A stretch of DNA of 6,316 bases from an uncultured Erysipelotrichaceae bacterium (GCA_902767005.1 CACXFY010000123.1:1-6316), one strand, 5' to 3'. Shown: positions 1 through 6,211, counted from the stretch's first letter. Made by a program: numbers and translations. Notes: a model not told the origin generated them from the letters alone.

Positions 1-458
1 AATTCTCTTATAGTTCTTCCATTCCCTTCTCTAAAAGGATGACAATATATTAATTTAGTATAAAGATTAGCTAATATATCAGAAAAATCAAATATACTAT
101 GGCACTTATCTACCTTTTCTTCTACATTATTAAATAATTCATTTAAATAATCATCTATCTCTTCTTGCTTATCAAAAAATAAGAAACCACCTTTAGCCTT
201 AGTTAAATTTACTTTTCTATATTCTCCAGCAAATGGATAAATATCTTCAAATATATATTTATGAAGAGCAAGTAAATGTTTTTTTCCACAACCTAATTCT
301 AATGGCTTATCTTGTAATTCTACTAATCTATCAAATGAAATACTAGCTTCAGCAATTTTTAATTCATCAGCATTCTTTATTCCTAAATTATTTTTTAATA
401 CTCGAGAACTTGGTAAAAAATACTCTTCCCAATAAATATCATTTTCTCGGTCTGTCAC
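1..458 (-). CDS. fic: Fic-domain AMP-transferase, probable toxin (3' end cut by window edge)
   Basis: I translated this by hand from the reverse strand; 152 codons are visible before the left edge. Near the visible end is HPFREGNGR (about residues 140-148) followed by Arg151. This is the canonical Fic active site: catalytic His, acidic residue for Mg2+, glycine-rich anion hole and the second Arg. Upstream, YPFAGEYRKVN (about 74-84) is the usual Fic segment after the LHKYIFEDI helix, and the N-terminus (YFLPSSRVLKNNLGI) resembles E. coli Fic-type proteins. Fic enzymes usually transfer AMP from ATP to a hydroxyl side chain of a target protein; the target here is unknown. I see no SSxIEG-type inhibitory helix in the N-terminus, so it is not class II. 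Class I (separate antitoxin) fits the upstream overlapping gene; class III (C-terminal inhibition) cannot be excluded because the C-terminus is missing. The GTG start is chosen because AGGTGG lies 5 nt upstream and an in-frame stop lies just above it. Confidence 0.9.
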   Translation of the reverse strand, partial: MTDRENDIYWEEYFLPSSRVLKNNLGIKNADELKIAEASISFDRLVELQDKPLELGCGKKHLLALHKYIFEDIYPFAGEYRKVNLTKAKGGFLFFDKQEEIDDYLNELFNNVEEKVDKCHSIFDFSDILANLYTKLIYCHPFREGNGRTIRE

Positions 459-603
459 AATAACCACCTCTTATCTTTACTTTTGGTTTATCTAAAGTTT
501 CTTGTTTTAATTTACCATCAAGTTTATCAGAATGAATATATATAATATCTTCTTCATCAAATAATGCCAAAACTTTTTCAACCGTCTCCCGCTTTACTTT
601 CAT
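439..603 (-). CDS. Small protein, candidate Fic antitoxin
   Basis: This 54-residue gene starts at ATG 603 after a GGTGA Shine-Dalgarno and ends in TGA at 439. It overlaps the fic start by 20 nt in another frame, so translation is probably coupled. The protein is charged, with a predicted N-terminal helix (KRETVEKVLALFDEED, residues 5-19 region). Residues 25-30 read SDKLDG. Class I Fic antitoxins such as VbhA and YhfG carry [S/T]xxxE[G/N], recalled as S-x-R-L-E-G in both; here the pattern is S-x-K-L-D-G, with Asp instead of Glu. The order (antitoxin first, overlapping fic) and the size (VbhA and YhfG are about 55-62 residues) also match. The existence of the gene is well supported by start, SD, length and overlap. 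The antitoxin role is inference, because the motif is short and the key Glu is substituted. Confidence 0.72.
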   Translation of the reverse strand: MKVKRETVEKVLALFDEEDIIYIHSDKLDGKLKQETLDKPKVKIRGGYCDRPRK

Positions 604-619
604 AACCTTCACCAATTTA

Positions 620-628
620 ATTATAACA
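620..628 (-). promoter_or_regulatory. Extended -10 promoter of the antitoxin-fic pair
   Basis: Read on the minus strand, this is TGTTATAAT: a consensus -10 (TATAAT, 625-620) with the TGn extension. There is no convincing -35 at 16-18 bp. The expected transcript start, about 7 nt downstream near 613, leaves a leader of only about 10 nt that just contains the GGTGA ribosome site. The TG extension abuts the U-tract of the thiI terminator. Confidence 0.55.
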
Positions 629-651
629 AAAAAATGATAGCAAAGCTATCA
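628..651 (-). terminator. Intrinsic terminator of thiI
   Basis: TGATAGC (635-641) and GCTATCA (645-651) form a perfect 7-bp stem with a 3-nt loop. On the minus strand the stem is followed by seven Ts (634-628). The thiI stop codon TGA (651-649) is part of the stem. There is no T-run on the plus-strand side, so it works only in the minus direction. Confidence 0.82.
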
Positions 652-1827
652 CAATAAATCATTAAAAATATCTTCTTTTTCAAACACTTTAATAGTATTA
701 ATCTCTACTTCATCTATCATTTTTTGATAATCAAATTTTTCTTCCTCTATTATTGCTGTATCTAGTTTAGGATTAATAACTGGATGTTTTGGAACAAATA
801 CTGTACAACAATCTTCATAAGGTAAAATACTAGTCTCATAAGTATCGATCTTACGAGCTAAATCCATTATTTCTAATTTATCTAAACAAGCACAAGGTCT
901 AATAACAGGTAAATTAGTAACACTATTAATTACTTTCATACTTGTTAATGTTTGACTAGCAACCTGTCCAATACTCTCTCCATTTACAATAGCATAAGCA
1001 TTATGACTATTACATAAATTGTCCATTATCCTATACATCATCCTTCTCATTATTGTAATACAATAGTCTTCGCGACAATTTTTGTATATTGCTTCTTGTA
1101 TAGGTGTAAAGTTAACTACATGTAAATTAATACCTTTACAATAACCAGCTAATTTACGTGCCAAAGTAATAACTTTATTACGTGCTTCTAAACTAGTATG
1201 TGGCATAGCTTCAAAATATACACAGTCTAGAACTATTCCTCGTTTCATTGCTAAATATCCAGCAACAGGACTATCAATACCACCACTAAGCATTAACATA
1301 GCTCTTGGTTGAGTTCCAACTGGATATCCACCACTTCCATAGAAAGTATTTAAATATAAGTAAGTATTATCATCTCTTATCTCAATATTAACTTCTAACT
1401 CAGGATTATGAACATCAACTGAAATATTATCAATATTCTTTAATATTAAACCACCAATAACATGATTAAACTCTTGTGAATGGATAGGGAAATTCTTATT
1501 ACTTCTTTTAGTTATTACTTTAAAAGTACTAAAATTATAAGTCTTAATAACACTCAAAAGTTCTGATTTAAGTAATTCTACTTCATTATCAAGAACATAA
1601 GCAATATTATATGCATGAATTCCAAAAGTCTTATCAACAACATTCTTAATACTATCAAATTCTTCATCTTTAAACTCAATATACATATGAGCTCTATCTT
1701 TTCTAATCTTTACATCATAACCTTGTAATTTATCTAATAAATTATCATATAAAGTCTTTATAAAAAAATTACGATTCCCTTTTTTAGTACTTAATTCTCC
1801 ATATTTGATTAATAATACTCTATCCAT
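649..1827 (-). CDS. thiI: tRNA 4-thiouridine synthase ThiI
   Basis: ThiI adenylates U8 of tRNA with ATP and installs sulfur to make 4-thiouridine, using persulfide sulfur from a cysteine desulfurase. With the start at 1827 the protein has 392 residues, close to B. subtilis ThiI and far shorter than the E. coli form, because no C-terminal rhodanese domain is present. It opens with the usual RVLLIKYGELSTKKGNR segment, followed by a THUMP domain (roughly 55-160). The PP-loop SGGIDS is at 181-186, and a conserved GESIGQVASQTL block lies at about 283-294. The PYEDCC segment (Cys340-341) contains the sulfur-handling cysteine equivalent to E. coli Cys344. An upstream ATG at 1845 is rejected: it has no SD and lies above the predicted transcript start, while 1827 follows GGTGGTGAT. 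It appears monocistronic, with its own promoter and terminator. In some relatives ThiI also feeds thiamin synthesis; the B. subtilis type is tied to s4U. Confidence 0.96.
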   Translation of the reverse strand: MDRVLLIKYGELSTKKGNRNFFIKTLYDNLLDKLQGYDVKIRKDRAHMYIEFKDEEFDSIKNVVDKTFGIHAYNIAYVLDNEVELLKSELLSVIKTYNFSTFKVITKRSNKNFPIHSQEFNHVIGGLILKNIDNISVDVHNPELEVNIEIRDDNTYLYLNTFYGSGGYPVGTQPRAMLMLSGGIDSPVAGYLAMKRGIVLDCVYFEAMPHTSLEARNKVITLARKLAGYCKGINLHVVNFTPIQEAIYKNCREDYCITIMRRMMYRIMDNLCNSHNAYAIVNGESIGQVASQTLTSMKVINSVTNLPVIRPCACLDKLEIMDLARKIDTYETSILPYEDCCTVFVPKHPVINPKLDTAIIEEEKFDYQKMIDEVEINTIKVFEKEDIFNDLL

Positions 1828-1845
1828 ATTATCACCACCACGCAT

Positions 1846-1854
1846 ATTTTAACA
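1846..1854 (-). promoter_or_regulatory. Extended -10 promoter of thiI
   Basis: The minus strand reads TGTTAAAAT, a TGn extension plus a 5/6 -10 box. The -35 region at 17 bp (TATACT, 1874-1869) is poor and lies within the terminator stem of the preceding gene. The expected start near 1839 gives a leader of about 12 nt ending in the GGTGGTGAT ribosome site. Confidence 0.45.
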
Positions 1855-1855
1855 T

Positions 1856-1889
1856 AAAAAAAATAAAAAGTATATAAATACTTTTTATT
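1856..1889 (-). terminator. Terminator of the ezrA-pseudopilin operon
   Basis: AATAAAAAGTAT (1862-1873) and ATACTTTTTATT (1878-1889) pair perfectly over 12 bp around a 4-nt loop. On the minus strand a run of eight Ts (1863-1856) begins inside the stem. The stop codon TAA of the pseudopilin gene (1887-1885) lies within the first arm. The stem is AT-rich, so it is weaker than its length suggests, but the position is right. Confidence 0.75.
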
Positions 1890-2514
1890 CATCAGCTAAT
1901 TCTTTAGTACGATATACAGTCTTTTCAACAACTTCACAAGTTGTGCTCTTTACTGAATCGATAGAAGCATTCTCTTTAGCAAACTTCTTATTTACTTTAT
2001 AAATAAAATTATATTCTTGATAATAATCATCAAATACTTCTTTACCAGATACTTTATCTTTACAATTATATACTTTCATTTCTTGATCATCTTCATTTAC
2101 TCTTTTATCTGTCCATTCACCAACTTTATATATTTTCATTTTTCCACCTAAAGAATCATCTTCATTGTCAATTAAGTATTGATCACATTTTAAAGTAACT
2201 AATCTTTTACCATCTAATACAAATACTTTTGATTCATCAACATCACAACTTTTTCCACTAAATGGGCTTTTAACCGCTTTTAACATTTTATTATCTAATA
2301 CTTCTGATAAATAATGTTCATTAAAATAAACATCAAAACCATCTGTATCTCCAGCTACTGTATTAGCAAAACTTTGTGCACTTGATCTCATAGTCTTAAA
2401 TTTTTGAGTATTTGCACTATTAATTATAAAATTAAAACCTATAGCAAAAAGAATTATCAAAACAGCTACCATAGTCAACACTTCATATTTAGCAAAACCT
2501 TTATTATTCATCAT
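1885..2514 (-). CDS. Type IV prepilin-like (pseudopilin) membrane or secreted protein
   Basis: The N-terminus NNKGFAKYEVLTMVAVL followed by a long hydrophobic stretch matches the class III (type IV prepilin) signal. Cleavage is expected after Gly6, with Phe at +1 and the hallmark Glu at +5, then a hydrophobic helix to about residue 32. In such proteins a prepilin peptidase removes the leader and the helix packs into a pilus or pseudopilus. The remaining 175 or so residues are polar, with four cysteines (about 90, 110, 151, 193) that could form two disulfides outside the cell. Motifs such as KSPFSGKSCD and LKCDQYLI recall small pseudopilin-like proteins of uncultured Bacilli, but I cannot name a family. 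The start is ambiguous: ATG 2514 (209 residues), ATG 2511 or GTG 2520, none with a strong SD. It overlaps the end of ezrA by 11 nt, implying translational coupling. No ComG or PilB ATPase or prepilin peptidase gene is in the window. Confidence 0.8.
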   Translation of the reverse strand: MMNNKGFAKYEVLTMVAVLIILFAIGFNFIINSANTQKFKTMRSSAQSFANTVAGDTDGFDVYFNEHYLSEVLDNKMLKAVKSPFSGKSCDVDESKVFVLDGKRLVTLKCDQYLIDNEDDSLGGKMKIYKVGEWTDKRVNEDDQEMKVYNCKDKVSGKEVFDDYYQEYNFIYKVNKKFAKENASIDSVKSTTCEVVEKTVYRTKELADE

Positions 2515-4216
2515 ATACACTCATCAACTTTCTATAGAATTCTTCATCAATAGTAGAAGTAGCTTTAATAGAAATATCTAAAGCATTCTTATACTCACCC
2601 TTATAAAATTTCTTTTCTGCTTCTTCTAATCCCTTTTCAACATCCTTATAATGTGAACGATATCTATTACCATAAACAATAGACATTTCGGCTAATTGCG
2701 CCGTCTTAATCATTTCATTAGTAGTACTATATAATTTAAGAACTAAATCACGAGCTGTATCAACTCTAGTATTTAAAGTTTTAATAACTATCGGCTTTCT
2801 TTCTAATTCCTTAACTACTTCTCCTATCGCTTCATTAGCTTCACTAAGTTGTACAAAATAGTTATCAGTTACCACAGGTAATTTATATGTCCTAATCTTA
2901 CTCTTACATTCTTTTAAGAACATTCTAATCTCATCAAGTTGTTCTTTAGCTCTTTCCTCATCTTCATACATATTACCAAGTGATTTTAAAGCCTTATCAA
3001 ACTCATCTTCCATATCACTTAAACGTACAGTTAATGATTCAACCTCACTATTTAACATAGAGTAAGCAGAAGACTTAGCTTCTTCTTTACTTAACATCTT
3101 TTTATAATCATCATTAATAACAACTAATACTTTATTAACTTCGTGAATTATATTAACGTCTTCATCATTTAGATCATACATACTCTTAATATCATCTAAT
3201 TGATCATATACATCTTTCACTAATTGATTAGTCTTCTCTATTTTAGTAGAAAAGTCACTTTTTATTTCTTCATATAGTTTTTTACTTAATCTCTCTTTTT
3301 CAAAATCAATAAATAATGAATCATAATACTCAAGCATAGTCTTTAAATCAAACATAGCTCCTTCTAGATTAAGTACTTTTACTCTATCCATTATTGTATT
3401 AATATTTTTACGAGATTCTTCTAAGTTATAATCAATATTTAAATAATCAAGTACATATCCTTCTTTTATCATTTCTTTATTAGTCGTTTCTACTTCTTTC
3501 ATACGATTAGGTATTACTTGATTAGCCATCAATAATACATCCGGCATTTCATTAATAATAATTTCCATGTGCTCAATCATATTATCTAAAGCCTTAACAA
3601 CATGAACTACTTCTTGATAATCATTCTTCTCCATAACTTTTTCAAAGTCCATGAATCTTCTCTCTATATTTTCAAGTTGCAAATCAATTGCTTCAGCCAT
3701 AGTATCATATAATTGCTTATGATCATTAAATTCTTTAGTTAAAGATCTATATTTAGTCTTTAACTTAATAACAATAGATCTATATTTTTCTTCACTTAAA
3801 GTAATGTCCCTGATTTCTTCAAGTAAATGTTCAGCAGCTTCTCTAACTTTATAGATTTCAATTTCTACTTTAGCCATACGATAACCACAACTTTTGTAAT
3901 CTCTCTTATCAACATATATATCTAAGTCAATAAGCATATCATCAATTACCGTTAATCTATTTTCTTTTAAATCATTAAATCTATCCTGCCAAGCATTATA
4001 TTTTTCTTCCATCTTGTCATTCTTAATAATAGGCTCCACCTTAGATAGTTCAAGTAAAACTGGAGTAGATGCTACCATATTTCTTTGAACTTCAAGATTT
4101 TTAACTTTATTACGATAATAAGACATTTCTAATTTTCTAATAAAGTGAAGAAGTATAATAACAATAATTAAAGCGATAACAAAAGCTGATCCAATAATTA
4201 AAAATTGTCCTTGCAT
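2504..4216 (-). CDS. ezrA: Septation ring formation regulator EzrA
   Basis: EzrA is a membrane-anchored negative regulator of FtsZ ring assembly that also helps couple division to wall synthesis. At 570 residues this protein is close to B. subtilis EzrA (about 562). A single transmembrane helix occupies about residues 5-25, followed by a basic stretch and then cytoplasmic helical, coiled-coil repeats (the spectrin-like arcs of the family) over the rest. The segment around PDVLLMANQVIPNRMKEV followed by EGYVLDYLNI is a recognisable EzrA block. Near the C-terminus YGNRYRS corresponds to the QNR patch, with Val at about 514 where relatives usually have Gln. The start has a GAGGTGA ribosome site just upstream. 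It is divergent from rpsD and is the first gene of an operon with the overlapping pseudopilin gene. Confidence 0.93.
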   Translation of the reverse strand: MQGQFLIIGSAFVIALIIVIILLHFIRKLEMSYYRNKVKNLEVQRNMVASTPVLLELSKVEPIIKNDKMEEKYNAWQDRFNDLKENRLTVIDDMLIDLDIYVDKRDYKSCGYRMAKVEIEIYKVREAAEHLLEEIRDITLSEEKYRSIVIKLKTKYRSLTKEFNDHKQLYDTMAEAIDLQLENIERRFMDFEKVMEKNDYQEVVHVVKALDNMIEHMEIIINEMPDVLLMANQVIPNRMKEVETTNKEMIKEGYVLDYLNIDYNLEESRKNINTIMDRVKVLNLEGAMFDLKTMLEYYDSLFIDFEKERLSKKLYEEIKSDFSTKIEKTNQLVKDVYDQLDDIKSMYDLNDEDVNIIHEVNKVLVVINDDYKKMLSKEEAKSSAYSMLNSEVESLTVRLSDMEDEFDKALKSLGNMYEDEERAKEQLDEIRMFLKECKSKIRTYKLPVVTDNYFVQLSEANEAIGEVVKELERKPIVIKTLNTRVDTARDLVLKLYSTTNEMIKTAQLAEMSIVYGNRYRSHYKDVEKGLEEAEKKFYKGEYKNALDISIKATSTIDEEFYRKLMSVYDE

Positions 4217-4241
4217 ACTTCACCTCTATTCTTACAAATAT

Positions 4242-4270
4242 ATTTTATCACATAATTAGTCTATTTTCCA
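4242..4270 (-). promoter_or_regulatory. Promoter of ezrA operon
   Basis: On the minus strand TGGAAA (4270-4265, 4/6 to the -35 consensus) is separated by 17 bp from TAAAAT (4247-4242, 5/6). The -10 box carries a TG extension (TGATAAAAT). The transcript would start near 4235, about 18 nt before the ezrA start codon. Its -35 is 36 bp from the -35 of the divergent rpsD promoter. Confidence 0.6.
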
Positions 4271-4306
4271 TACATTTAATTAAAACAAAGAAATAGTTAT
4301 AATTCC

Positions 4307-4335
4307 TTGACATATCAACGGTTTTAACATATAAT
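4307..4335 (+). promoter_or_regulatory. Strong promoter of rpsD
   Basis: TTGACA (4307-4312), a 17-bp spacer and TATAAT (4330-4335) are a perfect match to the housekeeping sigma consensus. The transcript should begin near 4342, giving a leader of about 145 nt. This suits a highly expressed ribosomal protein gene. Confidence 0.9.
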
Positions 4336-4341
4336 TATAAA

Positions 4342-4486
4342 TGCAATTTACTTGAGACAGCAGATTTAGAATATTTTAAAGTGTTTTTTATAAGTAAGTA
4401 ACTAATGCTGTTAAGGCGAAAGAAAAACTCCCTAAGATATGGCTAAATCATTTCATTTAAATTGTATAAATGAAAGGAGTGACATT
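4342..4486 (+). promoter_or_regulatory. Structured rpsD 5' leader, candidate S4 autoregulatory element
   Basis: The leader is long and can fold. GACAGCA (4356-4362) pairs with TGCTGTT (4406-4412, ending in one G-U), and CTT (4351-4353) extends this with AAG (4413-4415) around a GA bulge. TTTCATTTA (4451-4459) pairs with TAAATGAAA (4467-4475) in a 9-bp hairpin ending directly before the Shine-Dalgarno. ACTCC (4427-4431) is complementary to the Shine-Dalgarno core GGAGT (4476-4480), and this pairing would stack on the hairpin. S4 is known to repress its own mRNA in B. subtilis and E. coli through such leaders, with a pseudoknot in E. coli. The helices are seen; binding by S4 is inferred, and I did not match a covariance model. 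Confidence 0.5.
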
Positions 4487-5089
4487 ATGTCAAGATACAC
4501 AGGTTCAAGTTACAAAAAAGCAAGACGTGTTGGATTCTCTATTTCTGAAACAGGAAAAGAGTTAGCAAGAAGGCCTTATGGTCCAGGACAACACGGTAAT
4601 GCAAGAAAAGGAAAATTATCAGATTATGGAACTCAATTAAAAGAAAAACAAAAAGTTCGTTTCATGTATGGCGTAAACGAAAGACAATTTAAAAAGACTT
4701 TCGCTGAAGCTGCTAAAATGAAAGGTGTTCAAGGTACTAACTTCTTAAGATTATTAGAATCTAGATTAGATAACTTAGTATATCGTACTGGATTTGCTAA
4801 TACAAGAAGAGGTGCTAGACAATTAGTTAACCATGGACATGTAACAGTAAATGGTAAGAAAGTTGATATTCCATCATACAGAGTTAAAACTGGAGATGTA
4901 ATTTCTATTAAAGAAGACGATAAGAACTTAAAAGTAGTTACTGAAGCTTTAGCAAAAGTAACTAAGAGAGTTGAATTCATATCTTATGATGAAAACAAAA
5001 TGGAATGTACTTATGTAAGAATGCCTGAAAGAAATGAATTAAATGCTGATATTAATGAAGCACTAATCGTTGAATTCTATAACAAGTAA
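4487..5089 (+). CDS. rpsD: 30S ribosomal protein S4
   Basis: S4 is a primary 16S rRNA-binding protein that starts assembly of the 30S body and contributes to decoding accuracy. The protein has exactly 200 residues, the usual Bacillota length. It begins with [16 protein letters not shown] and contains [14 protein letters not shown] (24-37), [18 protein letters not shown] (51-68), and the S4 RNA-binding fold from [11 protein letters not shown] through [20 protein letters not shown] (about 93-140). The C-terminus [10 protein letters not shown] is typical. The N-terminal zinc-binding cysteines found in some S4 proteins are absent; the only Cys is near residue 174. The start is set by AAAGGAG 7 nt upstream; an in-frame ATG at 4439 would add 16 residues but has no ribosome site and no family support. 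It is transcribed alone, from its own strong promoter to the terminator at 5107. Confidence 0.98.
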   Translation: MSRYTGSSYKKARRVGFSISETGKELARRPYGPGQHGNARKGKLSDYGTQLKEKQKVRFMYGVNERQFKKTFAEAAKMKGVQGTNFLRLLESRLDNLVYRTGFANTRRGARQLVNHGHVTVNGKKVDIPSYRVKTGDVISIKEDDKNLKVVTEALAKVTKRVEFISYDENKMECTYVRMPERNELNADINEALIVEFYNK

Positions 5090-5106
5090 TTTGAAATAAT
5101 GTATTT

Positions 5107-5136
5107 AAAAAGATATCTAAATAGATATCTTTTTTT
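5107..5136. terminator. Bidirectional terminator between rpsD and the exported-protein gene
   Basis: AAAAAGATATCTA (5107-5119) and TAGATATCTTTTT (5122-5134) form a near-continuous inverted repeat. The plus strand ends in seven Ts (5130-5136), which suits rpsD. The minus strand ends in five Ts followed by AAATAC, which suits the convergent gene, whose TAA stop (5137-5135) lies in the T-run. Confidence 0.85.
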
Positions 5137-6190
5137 AGTTTAATCCAGCAAGGCCACAATAAGCTCCATAAGGTTTAATTGTGCACTCAACATATCCATC
5201 AGTAACTGAGACAATAGGATCATTATCATAAACATATATTTTAATAGCATCATTAGAGCAAAATTGATTACCATAATAATCACTACAATCACTACTATCA
5301 AAGACACTATGTATTAATGCAACTTTATTTTCAAAAGAAGTATCATTGGTAATATAATATTTCCCTTTAGTCATACCAAATTCATTGGCCATTTCATCAG
5401 TAACTATAAATCCAATATAACTACTCTCAACAATACCATTATTTAGATTATGCTTTAAATAAAATGTTGGATTGCTTATAGGAGAAAAATTCTTTAACGC
5501 TTGTATAGCTTGACTAGCTGTTTGATATTGAGTTATAGCCGGATTTATACTTTCATCAACTCTTACAACCATATCATCAAAATTATCATTATCTGGAATA
5601 TTAGCAGTATATACAACATTTGGATCAATAGGTTCTATCTCTTGAGCATCATCAGTTGCTTGAATATCAATTACTTTAAAATTGAGATTGTAATTTTCAG
5701 CTGTACTAGGCAAATCTTCTGAATCTACATCTTTATTAAAGCCAATATGTACAGTATATGTTACTTTCTCACCAGCAGCTAATAAGTGATTAGGTACTAT
5801 TTCTGTTCCATCACTGTAAGTAACATAATATTCAATATAACCAGGTAAATTACTAATAGGTTGTCCATTTACTGTAGATGTTACTGATTCAACCATTCCA
5901 TCAATAGTTCCAGCATTCTTAGCATCTACATTAAACTCATAATAATCACCCGGAGTGTCAAGAGTTATTGCATATTCTACACCAGTACTATTAACAATAT
6001 GAGCAGCAGTACTAGGTGTAATACTACCACTTTTCACTTGAATATTTTCAAAGTGAATATCCCATGTCGGCTTATTAATAATACTAGTACCATTTATAGA
6101 TAAATTAGAGCTAATAACTGCATAACCAATTGTTATAGCTAATAATAGTAATGCTACAATAAGCATTGATTTGGTTTTCTTTTTATTCAT
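5135..6190 (-). CDS. Exported protein with TasA/camelysin-like N-terminal region
   Basis: This 351-residue protein has a basic N-terminus (NKKKTK) and a hydrophobic segment at about 9-27 (MLIVALLLLAITIGYAV), which is a signal peptide or signal anchor. Residues about 30-177 look like a secreted beta-sandwich: TWDIHFENIQV, TPGDYYEFNVDAKNAGTIDG and AAGEKVTYTVHI resemble TasA/CalY (camelysin)-type surface proteins that are processed by SipW-like peptidases. A short acidic, proline-containing linker (about 178-190) leads to a different C-terminal domain (191-351) that I do not recognise. All four cysteines (302, 311, 336, 345) lie in its last 50 residues, so disulfides are likely. There is no LPXTG or C-terminal membrane segment. 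The start has AGGTGAT just upstream and a good promoter. It is convergent with rpsD. A surface or matrix role is inference. Confidence 0.8.
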   Translation of the reverse strand: MNKKKTKSMLIVALLLLAITIGYAVISSNLSINGTSIINKPTWDIHFENIQVKSGSITPSTAAHIVNSTGVEYAITLDTPGDYYEFNVDAKNAGTIDGMVESVTSTVNGQPISNLPGYIEYYVTYSDGTEIVPNHLLAAGEKVTYTVHIGFNKDVDSEDLPSTAENYNLNFKVIDIQATDDAQEIEPIDPNVVYTANIPDNDNFDDMVVRVDESINPAITQYQTASQAIQALKNFSPISNPTFYLKHNLNNGIVESSYIGFIVTDEMANEFGMTKGKYYITNDTSFENKVALIHSVFDSSDCSDYYGNQFCSNDAIKIYVYDNDPIVSVTDGYVECTIKPYGAYCGLAGLN

Positions 6191-6211
6191 ACTATCACCT
6201 ATTCTAAATCT

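Noticed and set aside
300..360. Class II self-inhibitory motif inside Fic (ASISFDRLVE)
   Set aside because: It lacks the SSxIEG pattern; Ser and Glu spacing does not fit [S/T]xxxE[G/N].
439..651. Possible Mycoplasma code with TGA as Trp
   Set aside because: Trp codons in Fic, pseudopilin, EzrA and the exported protein are TGG. No internal TGA is needed, and TGA stops coincide with the terminator and with the overlapping start.
628..651. Bidirectional action of the thiI terminator
   Set aside because: On the plus strand the hairpin is preceded by As and has no T-run after it.
1828..1845. Upstream ATG for thiI
   Set aside because: It has no SD, lies above the predicted transcript start, and ThiI proteins begin at the later Met.
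4439..4486. In-frame ATG giving S4 a 16-residue N-terminal extension
   Set aside because: It has no ribosome site, the extra residues do not resemble S4, and the region is the folded leader with a good SD before 4487.
4729..4980. 83-codon open frame antisense to rpsD
   Set aside because: It is a shadow of the strongly conserved rpsD coding sequence, with no ribosome site or family resemblance.
5501..5722. 73-codon plus-strand open frame inside the exported-protein gene
   Set aside because: Its Ile/Tyr-rich low-complexity translation is typical of an AT-rich antisense shadow, and no SD was seen.
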